Assembly (NCBI GenBank): GCA_019307815.1
Contig: JAFDIV010000019.1
Coordinates: 1 to 64,000 of the forward strand
From: Deltaproteobacteria bacterium
GTDB lineage: Bacteria; Desulfobacterota; DSM-4660; Desulfatiglandales; Desulfatiglandaceae
Direction: 5' to 3'
DNA: 64,000 nt
Part shown: piece after piece, positions 45,838-53,684 of the stretch
Numbering within the stretch: the first letter of the stretch is position 1
How the letters are laid out: each line of letters opens with the position of its first letter
Translations under genes and position numbers: made by a program
Notes under the pieces: generated by a model
Seen by the model: only the letters and a program-made list of their open reading frames with translations
Database searches by the model: none
What the model was told of the DNA's origin: nothing

Positions 45838-46022
45838 ACATAGTAGAAGTCAGCGGATCTGGTAGAAGGGCTGCTCACAGCGGATTAAAGAGCGGACCTC
45901 GCTTTCGCCTTGGTTTCAACAGCAGCAAGGGAAGCGAGAAAAGATTTGTGTTTGTTGAGACGGGATCCATTATCTATGTTCATTATGGCGGCAGGGTGCA
46001 CATAGCTCAATAAGGGAGTCAG

Positions 46023-46325
46023 ATGGCGGTAAATATCCAACTTATAACCCACCCGAGTCACGGTGTCATTGAGATACTCATGAGCAGGGTGGGACCGGTC
46101 GGTCGGAAGCTGATCGAACAAATTGAGTTTAGTGCTGTTGGACTGGTTCAAGGGAGACTTACGGACATGATTTATGCAGCGGACATTGCCGAGAAAGCCG
46201 CAGATGTCCGGGTTTTTGATTTGAAAGGAACATGTCCACAGCACCTGACTATGATAGGGATTTTTGGTGATATAGCTGCTGTAAAGGCTGCACTAGAGGC
46301 CATAAAGGCAGATGAAAGTCTCTAA
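46023..46325 (+). CDS. Circularly permuted BMC-H shell protein (EutS/PduU type)
   Basis: A 100-residue BMC protein with the permuted order of EutS/PduU. An N-terminal strand (VNIQLITHPSHGVIEILMS) precedes the core SAVGLVQGRLTDMIYAADIAEKAADV and the LTMIGIFGDIAAVKAAL end. EutS/PduU hexamers carry a small beta-barrel over the pore, formed by that N-terminal part. Its exact role in shell function is not settled. It is 185 bases downstream of the first BMC-H. Confidence 0.88.
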   Translation: MAVNIQLITHPSHGVIEILMSRVGPVGRKLIEQIEFSAVGLVQGRLTDMIYAADIAEKAADVRVFDLKGTCPQHLTMIGIFGDIAAVKAALEAIKADESL

Positions 46326-46366
46326 ACAGTTCGACAAAGCAATTCCAACCTCAAAGGCGGTGATCA

Positions 46367-46639
46367 ATGATACTGGGTAAAGTCGTAGGGGATGTCTGGT
46401 CCACAAAAAAAAAGGAAGAAGTCAACGCCCTGAGATTCCTATTTGTTCAGCCCTTCGGTAAGAATCTCACTCTCAAAGAAGAATTGATAGTTGCGGCTGA
46501 TGAGATAGGAGCTGGAATCGGCGAAACAGTAATAGTAACTCAGGGCGCGCCTGCGATGCAGGCCTTCAAGAGGGACAATCTTCTTCCTATCGATGCAGTG
46601 GTAATCGGCATTGTGGACAGCATGGAGATGCCGGAATAG
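46367..46639 (+). CDS. BMC-P vertex pentamer (EutN/CcmL/PduN)
   Basis: A 90-residue EutN/CcmL-family protein; pentamers cap the twelve vertices and close the shell. It starts MILGKVVGDVWSTKK, and has the FVQPFGKNLT, VAADEIGAGIGETVIVTQG and PIDAVVIGIVDS segments of the family. Only one BMC-P gene is present, so vertices should be uniform. The presence of a pentamer supports a closed compartment. Confidence 0.97.
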   Translation: MILGKVVGDVWSTKKKEEVNALRFLFVQPFGKNLTLKEELIVAADEIGAGIGETVIVTQGAPAMQAFKRDNLLPIDAVVIGIVDSMEMPE

Positions 46640-46652
46640 GCAATAACCCGAC

Positions 46653-47987
46653 ATGAGCAATGCAATTGTGGACAAGATAAGAGAAGCCGGAGTGGTGGGG
46701 GCTGGAGGAGCGGGATTTCCCACTCATATCAAGGTGAGCGCCCGGGCTGAAATCGTGCTGGGCAATGGGGCCTCGTGCGAACCCCTCTTGGTCAGTGATA
46801 TTTACCTTATGGAAGAGATGTCGGAACAAATCCTCAGAGGGCTCCAGCTTGTTGTCCAATGCACCGGAGCGAAAAAAGGAATCTTGTGCCTTAAAGGAAA
46901 GCACAAGAAGGCATGGGAAAATCTACAAAGGGCCTTAAAACAACACTTTCCAGAGATTGAGCTGTTTGAGTTGGGGAATTTCTATCCCGCAGGTGATGAA
47001 CATATCTTGGTTTATGAGGTGACGGGGAAAGTAGTCCCCGAAGGAGGGATACCACATGACGTAGGGGTTATTGTAAACAATGTAGAGACCCTGTTGAACA
47101 TAGAGAGAGCCGTTGATGAAGGCGCTCCTGTTACTCAAAGGTATATTACAGTTACAGGAGAGATAAAACATTCAATGGTAACCAAAATCCCAATTGGGAC
47201 CCCCATAGGGCAGGTCATTGATTACGCTGGTGGTGCAACGGTTGAGGATTTTTTGGTGGTGGTTGGAGGTCCCATGATGGGGATGGTTACGGATGATCTC
47301 TCAGTACCGGCTACAAAAACTACTACGGCCCTCATTGTGCTCCCCAAGAATCATAATGTTGTTCGAAGCAAGATTATGGATCCGAGGCGGCTTTTAGAGA
47401 TTACCAAAACAGTATGCTGCCAATGCTCCAGGTGCACTGATCTGTGTCCGAGGCATCTCTTGGGCCATGATATTGAACCTCACAAAATTATGAGATCTCT
47501 TGCATGGGCTTCGGACCTGTCAATGGAGGTATTTCAGGCGACTCTAATTTGCTCAGAATGTGGCATTTGCGAAAAATACGCCTGCCCCATGATGATATCA
47601 CCAAGAGAGGTAAATGCCCGTATTAAGCAAGAGCTGCTGAGAAAAGGCGTAAAAAAGAAACAGGATGGAAAGGCGTATGAGCCTTCAAGTTTTAGGAATC
47701 TTCGCAAGGTGCCAGCTGATAGACTGATAGAAAAGCTAAACATAAAAAAATATGATTATTTCCCCCCATTCAGATATTTTAGCAGTGACGTGAATAGAGT
47801 GAAGATCCCCTTGGATCAGCATATAGGTAAACCAGCAGTTGCTTTGGTTGCCGAAGGTGACAAGATCACCCGAGGAGGATTGATAGGTGACATAGGTGAG
47901 AATGCGGTAGGAGCGAAGGTACATTCCTCTATAAATGGCGTCGTTGTTTCTGCCCGTGATGCCATAACGATTCAAGCGGGAACATGA
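46653..47987 (+). CDS. PduS-like flavin/Fe-S oxidoreductase (RnfC/NuoF-like)
   Basis: A 444-residue protein of the PduS family. The N-terminal KIREAGVVGAGGAGFPTHIK and the NFYPAGDEHILVYEVTGK region form the NADH/FMN-binding NuoF-like fold. Two [4Fe-4S] clusters follow in CCQCSRCTDLCPRHLLG and CSECGICEKYACP, then a C-terminal barrel-sandwich (GKPAVALVAEGDKITRGGLIG). In Pdu systems PduS is assigned as a cobalamin reductase and interacts with PduT; no B12-dependent BMC enzyme exists here, so an NADH/ferredoxin electron conduit is the better reading. Full length. Confidence 0.93.
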   Translation: MSNAIVDKIREAGVVGAGGAGFPTHIKVSARAEIVLGNGASCEPLLVSDIYLMEEMSEQILRGLQLVVQCTGAKKGILCLKGKHKKAWENLQRALKQHFPEIELFELGNFYPAGDEHILVYEVTGKVVPEGGIPHDVGVIVNNVETLLNIERAVDEGAPVTQRYITVTGEIKHSMVTKIPIGTPIGQVIDYAGGATVEDFLVVVGGPMMGMVTDDLSVPATKTTTALIVLPKNHNVVRSKIMDPRRLLEITKTVCCQCSRCTDLCPRHLLGHDIEPHKIMRSLAWASDLSMEVFQATLICSECGICEKYACPMMISPREVNARIKQELLRKGVKKKQDGKAYEPSSFRNLRKVPADRLIEKLNIKKYDYFPPFRYFSSDVNRVKIPLDQHIGKPAVALVAEGDKITRGGLIGDIGENAVGAKVHSSINGVVVSARDAITIQAGT

Positions 47988-48002
47988 GAAAGGTAGTAAT
48001 AA

Positions 48003-48554
48003 ATGGAATATCGGGCTATTGGACTTCTTGAGTTAAACAGTGTGGCAAGAGGCATTGAGTGCGGTGATGCCATGGTCAAGGCATCGGAGGTGGAACTCAT
48101 AATGGCTCGATCTACTTGTCCCGGTAAGTATCTTGTAATGATTGCTGGGGATGTTGGTTCAGTACAGAATTCTGTAAAGGTTGGCAGAGAGGTAGCAGGT
48201 GAGTTTCTTGTTGATCGTTTTGTAATTCCTAATGTTCACCCTTCGGTATTTCCTGCTCTCGCTTGTTCGACATCTGTTCCACAGATCAATGCGCTTGGAG
48301 TAATAGAGACCTACTCTGTTGCTTCCTCTATTATAGCAGCTGATGGAGCCGTAAAGGCAGCAGATATTTCCCTTATTGAGGTTAGATGTGCTACTGGCTT
48401 GGCGGGCAAGTCGTATGTGTCCTTTACAGGTGATGTTGGTTCCGTACGTTCAGCGGTTGATGCCGCCCTGGCCCTTATTCAAGAAGAGGGAATAATTCAA
48501 TGCTATGCAGTGATTCCGTCGTTGGCGAGGGAACTACATTCATCCCTAGCCTAG
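48003..48554 (+). CDS. BMC-T shell protein with [4Fe-4S] cysteine (PduT type)
   Basis: A 183-residue tandem-BMC protein forming pseudohexameric trimers. Domain 1 covers residues 1-90 and domain 2 residues 97-183. Cys39 in RSTCPGKYLVMI matches the PduT cysteine that binds one [4Fe-4S] cluster in the trimer's central pore. That lets electrons cross the shell. The adjacent PduS-like protein is its known partner. It overlaps the EutJ-like gene by 55 bases. Confidence 0.95.
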   Translation: MEYRAIGLLELNSVARGIECGDAMVKASEVELIMARSTCPGKYLVMIAGDVGSVQNSVKVGREVAGEFLVDRFVIPNVHPSVFPALACSTSVPQINALGVIETYSVASSIIAADGAVKAADISLIEVRCATGLAGKSYVSFTGDVGSVRSAVDAALALIQEEGIIQCYAVIPSLARELHSSLA

Positions 48555-49363
48555 TAGAGAATGTCGATAGAATAAGATATCTGGTGAACAGGCCAGAGCG
48601 CTGGGATATGGCAGGTGTCAGTGAGCTGTTCACAGGAGTTGATTTAGGGACGTCCATGGTGAAGGTGCTGGTAGTGGATGAAGCAGGATGCCCACGGGCT
48701 GCCGTGATGAAAGAGGCAACGGTGGTCAAGAGTGGACTTATTTTGGACTATGTGGGGGCTTTAAGCATTGTGAAAGAGATAATTGCCGACATAAGAGCTC
48801 ATCTCCCGGTTGGGATTGAGAAGGCCGCCACTTCATACCCTCCCAATACTGAATCAGCCAATGTAGATACTACGAAGTATATATTGGAAGGAGCAGACCT
48901 AAGAGTTGTCTGCGTCCTGGATGAACCTACCGCTGCCAATGAGGTGTTGAAGCTTACAAACGGTGCTATTGTTGACATAGGTGGCGGCACTACTGGTATC
49001 TCGGTGTTTCGAGATGGAGAAGTAGTATATTCGAACGATGAGCCGACAGGAGGCGTACATTTGTCGCTCGTGTTGGCAGGCCACTTGGGAATAGGTTATG
49101 AGCAAGCTGAGCAGCTGAAACGGGATAGGACAAAAGCCAAGGACATTTTTCCAATTGTCAGGCCCGTCATTGAAAAGATTTCAAGCATCATTGGCTCATT
49201 TTTGCGAGGGTTTAATTGGATAGAGGAAATTTATTTGGTAGGCGGGACCTGTGAGCTGGAAGGGATTGCAGAAATAGTTTCGGAGGAACTGGGGATTTTG
49301 GCAAAAACCCCCCCCTTCCCTCAGGCAATCACACCATATGGAATTGCTCTTTCCTGCTTATGA
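48500..49363 (+). CDS. EutJ-like ASKHA chaperone
   Basis: A 287-residue actin/Hsp70-like ATPase of the EutJ family, BMC-associated chaperone-like proteins of unproven role. It has the phosphate 1 loop TGVDLGTSMVKVLVVDEAG, connect segment VLDEPTAANEV, phosphate 2 loop NGAIVDIGGGTTGISVF and the adenosine motif YLVGGTCELEGIAE. The ATG at 48500 lies inside the BMC-T gene; an ATG 36 codons later (ahead of AGVSELFTG) is an alternative start. Confidence 0.9.
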   Translation: MLCSDSVVGEGTTFIPSLVENVDRIRYLVNRPERWDMAGVSELFTGVDLGTSMVKVLVVDEAGCPRAAVMKEATVVKSGLILDYVGALSIVKEIIADIRAHLPVGIEKAATSYPPNTESANVDTTKYILEGADLRVVCVLDEPTAANEVLKLTNGAIVDIGGGTTGISVFRDGEVVYSNDEPTGGVHLSLVLAGHLGIGYEQAEQLKRDRTKAKDIFPIVRPVIEKISSIIGSFLRGFNWIEEIYLVGGTCELEGIAEIVSEELGILAKTPPFPQAITPYGIALSCL

Positions 49364-49395
49364 TGCAACGGGTTTTTATTTAGTTAGATGGACAA

Positions 49396-50190
49396 ATGAA
49401 AGAAATAGACGAAGAAAAGATCCGCCGACTAGTTTTAGAGAGCCTGAAGCAAATAGGGATAAACCCTGCAGTTACACATCAAAATGTTGGCTCTGGCGTG
49501 GATGGCCCAAGGGCTTTGATTGTTTTGAATTCTGGGTTGAGACGTGTGGATGAGGCCCTTGAACACGTTCGCCTCATAGAGAAGCAATGCAGTAAGGCTG
49601 CCTTTTTTACTGTGAGCTCTGCGAGAGAGACTTTGTGCAAAGAAGACATAAGGGAAAAGGCGGGAGGGCGGTGTATACTGGATACGGTTTCAGAAGACGG
49701 CGTGGAAAAGGTTTTATCCATGTCAGATATTCTGGTTCTGCCCACCTTCTGTTTTACTGTAGCTTCCAAGGTAGCCAACCTGATTGTTGACGACTTCGAA
49801 TCCCGCCTTCTGTTTTCTGCGCTGGCCCAGGGGAAAAAGGTTTTGGCAACCAAGGATAGTTTTTCTTTTATCGGGCTTGTTAAGAATGAAAGAATAGGCG
49901 CTGAGATAATGCATATCTTAGAGAAATTGAAGGATATGGGGATAAATTTTTGTGAGACGCAAGATCTTGAGAAAGTGTTTATGGAATTAGTCAGCAGCGA
50001 TAATAAGGAAAGCCAGCGTAACGACTCAAATGATAGAGAAGCGAGTGTGAAACTGATTACAGCCAAGGTAGTGACCGAGGCTTTTGAGAAAGGGAACCAG
50101 AGGATTAAACTTGCTAAGGGCGGCAAGATTACACCTTTGGCAAGAGATCTGGCAAAGGAATATTCAATAGAAATCGTTACATTGGGGTAA
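49396..50190 (+). CDS. BMC-associated flavoprotein-like protein with targeting modules
   Basis: A 264-residue protein with three parts. Residues 1-22 (IDEEKIRRLVLESLKQIG) form an amphipathic helix of the encapsulation-peptide kind. The middle has the character of the Flavoprotein (PF02441-like) proteins found in BMC loci (ILVLPTFCFTVASKVANLI, SRLLFSALAQGKKVLA). The last 45 residues, LITAKVVTEAFEKGNQRIK and GKITPLARDLAKEYSIEIV, are a EutQ-N-terminal-like module that recurs in the proteins at 51232 and 57218. Enzymatic function is unknown; cargo assembly or flavin handling is inferred. Confidence 0.7.
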   Translation: MKEIDEEKIRRLVLESLKQIGINPAVTHQNVGSGVDGPRALIVLNSGLRRVDEALEHVRLIEKQCSKAAFFTVSSARETLCKEDIREKAGGRCILDTVSEDGVEKVLSMSDILVLPTFCFTVASKVANLIVDDFESRLLFSALAQGKKVLATKDSFSFIGLVKNERIGAEIMHILEKLKDMGINFCETQDLEKVFMELVSSDNKESQRNDSNDREASVKLITAKVVTEAFEKGNQRIKLAKGGKITPLARDLAKEYSIEIVTLG

Positions 50191-50234
50191 AAGCTTTTTG
50201 TAGTTACAAGAAATATTTTAGCTAAGGGAAAAAC

Positions 50235-50852
50235 ATGGCGGAATTACGAGCTTATTGTCATCTGGATAGGTTGCAACCTCAGTTTGCATCCCTGTTTGCA
50301 TGCAGATGCAGGGGATATCTTTCAGTAGAGGGCATGGCGTCATTGTTTGTCGAAGTAGTACCGGGGGTCGAAATAAATCGAATTACCGATATCGCCCTTA
50401 AACTAACTAACTCTAGGCCCGGTGAGATGATCGTCGAGCGACGCTATGGGATGTTAGAGATTCATTCCTTTGAACAAGAGGAAGTTTTGCAAGCAGGGAG
50501 AATGATCTTAGAGGAACTCGGACTCAAGGAAGAGGAAAGGCTTGCTCCAAAAATTCTGGCCACAAGTGTAATCAACAAGGTCGATCCATACCAAGCAGTT
50601 ATCATAAATAGGAATAGCAGAGGGATGCTAATCCTAGGTGGAGATGATGTGTATCTTCTGGAAGTAACACCAGCAGCATATTCCTCCATAGCTGCTAATG
50701 AGGCGGAGAAGCACTGTAACATTAGGCTCGTAGACATAAGATTTTTTGGAGCGGCGGGAAGGATTTACTTGGCAGGGTCTCATTCGGAGGTGCAGGCTGC
50801 GGCAAAAGTGGTGGTTGAGACCCTTAAAAGTTTGAAAGGTAGAGAGCAATAG
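50235..50852 (+). CDS. BMC-T shell protein, double-stacking type (CsoS1D/CcmP-like)
   Basis: A 205-residue tandem-BMC protein of the subgroup whose trimers stack face to face, with large gated pores. It opens ELRAYCHLDRLQPQFASLF and has VPGVEINRITDIALK and the central VERRYGMLEIH; Glu68-Arg69 correspond to the gate pair of CsoS1D. The second domain has NRNSRGMLILGGDDVYLLEV. Such pores can pass large metabolites or cofactors. A paralogue is at 53067. Confidence 0.93.
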   Translation: MAELRAYCHLDRLQPQFASLFACRCRGYLSVEGMASLFVEVVPGVEINRITDIALKLTNSRPGEMIVERRYGMLEIHSFEQEEVLQAGRMILEELGLKEEERLAPKILATSVINKVDPYQAVIINRNSRGMLILGGDDVYLLEVTPAAYSSIAANEAEKHCNIRLVDIRFFGAAGRIYLAGSHSEVQAAAKVVVETLKSLKGREQ

Positions 50853-50868
50853 TCGAGAGGGCCTGATC

Positions 50869-51207
50869 ATGGAAGAGGCTTTAGGTATGATTGAGTCGCG
50901 AGGTTTGGTGGGTGCCATAGAGGCAGCAGATGCTATGGTCAAATCAGCCAATGTAAAATTCCTTGGCAGGAAAAAGGTCAAGGGCGGTCTGATGATCGTA
51001 ATGGTCAGCGGCGAAGTAGGGGCTGTCAAAGCGGCAGTGGATGCAGGACGGCAGGCATGTAAAGAGGTCGGGCATCTAGTCTCAGCCCACGTAATACCTA
51101 GACCTGCTGAAGGAATTGAGACCCTCTTGCCCAAGCCAGGGACTCCTGCTCCAATGAAGAGAAAAAGAAGGCAGGCTAAAAGAGAAAAGCCCAAAAAGAA
51201 AAAATGA
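50869..51207 (+). CDS. BMC-H shell protein with basic C-terminal tail
   Basis: A 112-residue single-BMC-domain hexamer subunit, a paralogue of the protein at 45556. The pore loop reads KVKGG, placing a lysine next to the pore where PduA has glycine, so its pore should be more positive and suited to anions. A tail of about 18 residues (PMKRKRRQAKREKPKKKK) is almost entirely basic, unlike normal BMC-H ends, and may bind nucleic acid, cargo or the membrane. Confidence 0.95.
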   Translation: MEEALGMIESRGLVGAIEAADAMVKSANVKFLGRKKVKGGLMIVMVSGEVGAVKAAVDAGRQACKEVGHLVSAHVIPRPAEGIETLLPKPGTPAPMKRKRRQAKREKPKKKK

Positions 51208-51231
51208 TAGTCGAGTTGAGGGAGAGATTGA

Positions 51232-51825
51232 ATGGCAGGCCGATTCATTTTCCGCAAAGATATTGAAAAAGCAATAAAGGACGGGAAAAAAGAAATACTA
51301 ATTCCTCAGGATGCAAGAATATCTTCTGAGGCCCTTGATCTCATAAAAGAGAAAAACATTAGCGTAAAATACTCCCAAGAGCAAAGCCCGCAAACAGAAG
51401 ATGAGAGAGAATTAGGTTCAGCTCCGGAAACAGTGAAAGTAGAGGAGACAGGTATTTCTGAGAGCGAGGTAGAGGAGATAGTCAATAGGGTTATCCAAAG
51501 GATCAGAGAACTGAGACATAAGCAGGGCTCGGAGAAGGTTGTTAGGGCTGAAGAGGCTCAAGAAGATGATGATATGATCATATGCAGGTGTGAAGAAATT
51601 ACCAAAGGTGAAATCAGGGAAGCAATACGCAGTGGGATTAAAACTCTGAATGGGATCAAACGAGTTACAAGAGCGGGCATGGGACTTTGCCAGGGCCAAA
51701 CATGTGAAAGGCTTGTCTCTCAAATACTCTGTGAAGAGCTCGGAGTAAAGAGAGAGGAGGTTGAGCCAAGCACGGCTCGAGCTCCTGTCAGACCTGTCCC
51801 TATTTCAGTTTTTGCTACCGGATAA
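51232..51825 (+). CDS. BFD-like [2Fe-2S] protein with EutQ-like N-terminal module
   Basis: A 197-residue fusion. Residues 1-48 (RFIFRKDIEKAIKDGKKEI, IPQDARISSEALDLIKEKN) are the EutQ-like module shared with the proteins at 49396 and 57218. A charged linker follows. From about residue 115 a BFD-type [2Fe-2S] domain has CRCEEITKGEIREAIRSG and GMGLCQGQTCERLV (C-x-C and C-x4-C). In HcnB and sarcosine oxidase alpha this domain is the C-terminus of the FAD subunit; here it is detached and seems redirected to the shell. It lies 18 bases before the second flavin subunit gene. Confidence 0.85.
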   Translation: MAGRFIFRKDIEKAIKDGKKEILIPQDARISSEALDLIKEKNISVKYSQEQSPQTEDERELGSAPETVKVEETGISESEVEEIVNRVIQRIRELRHKQGSEKVVRAEEAQEDDDMIICRCEEITKGEIREAIRSGIKTLNGIKRVTRAGMGLCQGQTCERLVSQILCEELGVKREEVEPSTARAPVRPVPISVFATG

Positions 51826-51843
51826 ACTTTAGCAGGAGATAGG

Positions 51844-53049
51844 ATGTCAGTAACAGCAGACACTGTGATAATAGGCGGCGGCGTTATGGGGTGTTCCATA
51901 GCGTATAATCTTGCCAAAGAGGGCCTTAAACCGATAGTGGTAGAGAAGTCCGACATAGGCGGAGAGGCCTCAGGAAGTAATGGTGGAGGGGTTAGACAAT
52001 CGGCAAGAAATCTGAAGGAAATGCCCTTGGCAATGGAAAGTGTAAAGCTTTATGAGCAATTACATGATGAGCTTGGGATGGATGTTGAATATGTTCAAAA
52101 GGGAAATCTTCGTCTGTGTACCACTGAAGAAGAACTTGAAAACATGCGAAAATCAGTGGAGAACCAAAAAGCAGCCGGTCTGGATTTAGAGATGCTAGAC
52201 CGAAAGCAGATCCTCGAAATAAACCCATATGTGGGGGAGAAGGTCATTGGCGCCAGTTACTGCCCTACGGATGGGCATGCAAATCCTTTTTTGGTGACAT
52301 ATGCATATTACAAAAGAGCAAAGGAACTAGGTGTGCAGTTTTTTACACATGAAGAGGTAACAGATATTAGGCTCAGGAAGGGAAAAGTAATAGGTGTTTT
52401 GACCAACAAGAGGGAAATACATACAGATGTGGTGGTCAACGCTGCCGGTGTAGCGGGGCGAGAAGTGGCGAATATGGTGGACCTTGACCTGCCGTTACGA
52501 CCGGTATTTTCAGAAGCACTTATCACGGAACCGTGTTCACCACTTTTTCCGCAGATGATTGGACACGCAAAGGGGCTGTTCTATGGAAGACAGACTGTGC
52601 ACGGCTCTTTTTTTTGGGGGGGCTTTGTTGGAACGGAAAACTTTATCTATAGAAGTGGAAAGCCCCTATTTCACTTTATTGGACCTGCTATTTGTAAGAT
52701 GGTTGAGGAGTATTTTCCCATACTCAAAGGCCTGAACGTGATACGCACATGGTCAGGCATCATAGCCATGATGTCGGATGGGCTTCCTGTGCTAGGTTTT
52801 ACCGAAGAAGTGGCCGGGTTTGTGTTTGCAACGGGCTTTAGCGGTCATGGGTTTGGACTTGCGCCAATAATCGGGAAGCTCATAAGCGAGTTGATATTGG
52901 ACTGTAAGACATCGTTGCCAATCAATGAGTTTTGCTACGGAAGATTCTCCCATGAGGAAACTGAAGAATGTGCTTGCAAAGCAGAAGGTGCTTGCACCAT
53001 TAGTTCTGCCATATGCCCTTACAAAAGAGAGTGGCTGAAAAGCGTTTGA
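51844..53049 (+). CDS. FAD-dependent amine/amino-acid dehydrogenase subunit (HcnC/SoxB-like)
   Basis: A 401-residue DAO-family flavoprotein, the catalytic partner of HcnB-like proteins. The FAD fold is TVIIGGGVMGCSIAYNLA, then GGEASGSNGGGVRQSARN, VVVNAAGVAGREVANM, and the C-terminal GFVFATGFSGHGFGLAPIIG with the substrate loop. In sarcosine oxidase, HcnC and proline dehydrogenase this subunit oxidises the C-N bond of a secondary amine. N-alkylglutamate is the substrate suggested by context. The end of the protein adds CACKAEGACTISSAIC, four cysteines not usual in SoxB, that may bind a metal cluster. Confidence 0.9.
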   Translation: MSVTADTVIIGGGVMGCSIAYNLAKEGLKPIVVEKSDIGGEASGSNGGGVRQSARNLKEMPLAMESVKLYEQLHDELGMDVEYVQKGNLRLCTTEEELENMRKSVENQKAAGLDLEMLDRKQILEINPYVGEKVIGASYCPTDGHANPFLVTYAYYKRAKELGVQFFTHEEVTDIRLRKGKVIGVLTNKREIHTDVVVNAAGVAGREVANMVDLDLPLRPVFSEALITEPCSPLFPQMIGHAKGLFYGRQTVHGSFFWGGFVGTENFIYRSGKPLFHFIGPAICKMVEEYFPILKGLNVIRTWSGIIAMMSDGLPVLGFTEEVAGFVFATGFSGHGFGLAPIIGKLISELILDCKTSLPINEFCYGRFSHEETEECACKAEGACTISSAICPYKREWLKSV

Positions 53050-53066
53050 CCCAGAGGTCGGATAAG

Positions 53067-53684
53067 ATGATTCAGTTCAGAGCCTTTGCCACAATTGACA
53101 GGTTACAAAAGCAATTCACTGGCTTCATTGGAAGCACCGCTTTGGGATACTATCCGGTTCCAGGCCAGGCTGCGCTTTTTATGGAGATAGCCCCAGGGAT
53201 ACAGATCAACTCTCTTACCGACATAGTGCTGAAGAGAGCAAATGTTTGGCTTGGTGCGATGGTAGTGGAGAGGACCTATGGCATGCTAGAGGTACATGCC
53301 GACTCGCCTGCTGACATCAAAGAAGCAGGCGAAGTAGTCCTGGAGAATTTAGGGCTGGATCTGTCTCAACGGCTCAGGCCCAAGATACTCTCATCAGTAG
53401 TTATAGAGAGGACCGATCCATATATGTCCCAAATCATAAATAGATTCAGGGCCGCAAGCATGATGTTGAGCGAAGAAACCCTTTACATTCTTGAAGTAGT
53501 TCCAGCTGGCTATGCAGGGCTGGCGGCAAATGAGGCAGAGAAGGCTGCAGATATAAATCTCATTCATGTGAGTGTTTTCGGAGCCAGTGGAAGAGTTTAC
53601 TTGAGCGGATCCGTTTCGGACGTAGACGCAGCCAAGAAGGCAGCAGAGAATTCCTTAAGAAGTCTTCATGGAATGGACCATTAG
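53067..53684 (+). CDS. BMC-T shell protein, double-stacking type (second copy)
   Basis: A 205-residue tandem-BMC protein, paralogue of the one at 50235. It starts MIQFRAFATIDRLQKQFTGF and has PVPGQAALFMEIAPGIQINS and VVERTYGMLEVH with the same Glu68-Arg69 gate pair. I set the start at ATG 53067, matching the paralogue; the open frame extends upstream into the previous gene. Having two versions suggests two sorts of gated pores or a mixed stack. Confidence 0.93.
   Translation: MIQFRAFATIDRLQKQFTGFIGSTALGYYPVPGQAALFMEIAPGIQINSLTDIVLKRANVWLGAMVVERTYGMLEVHADSPADIKEAGEVVLENLGLDLSQRLRPKILSSVVIERTDPYMSQIINRFRAASMMLSEETLYILEVVPAGYAGLAANEAEKAADINLIHVSVFGASGRVYLSGSVSDVDAAKKAAENSLRSLHGMDH

Noticed and set aside
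45838-46022. Possible small gene between the first BMC-H and the EutS-like gene
   Set aside because: Only short frames without starts or shell-like motifs are visible; the minus-strand frame is a shadow.
46653-47987. PduS-like protein as a cobalamin reductase here
   Set aside because: No B12-dependent enzyme or adenosyltransferase lies in the operon; the radical SAM B12 protein at 30497 is far away and on the other strand.
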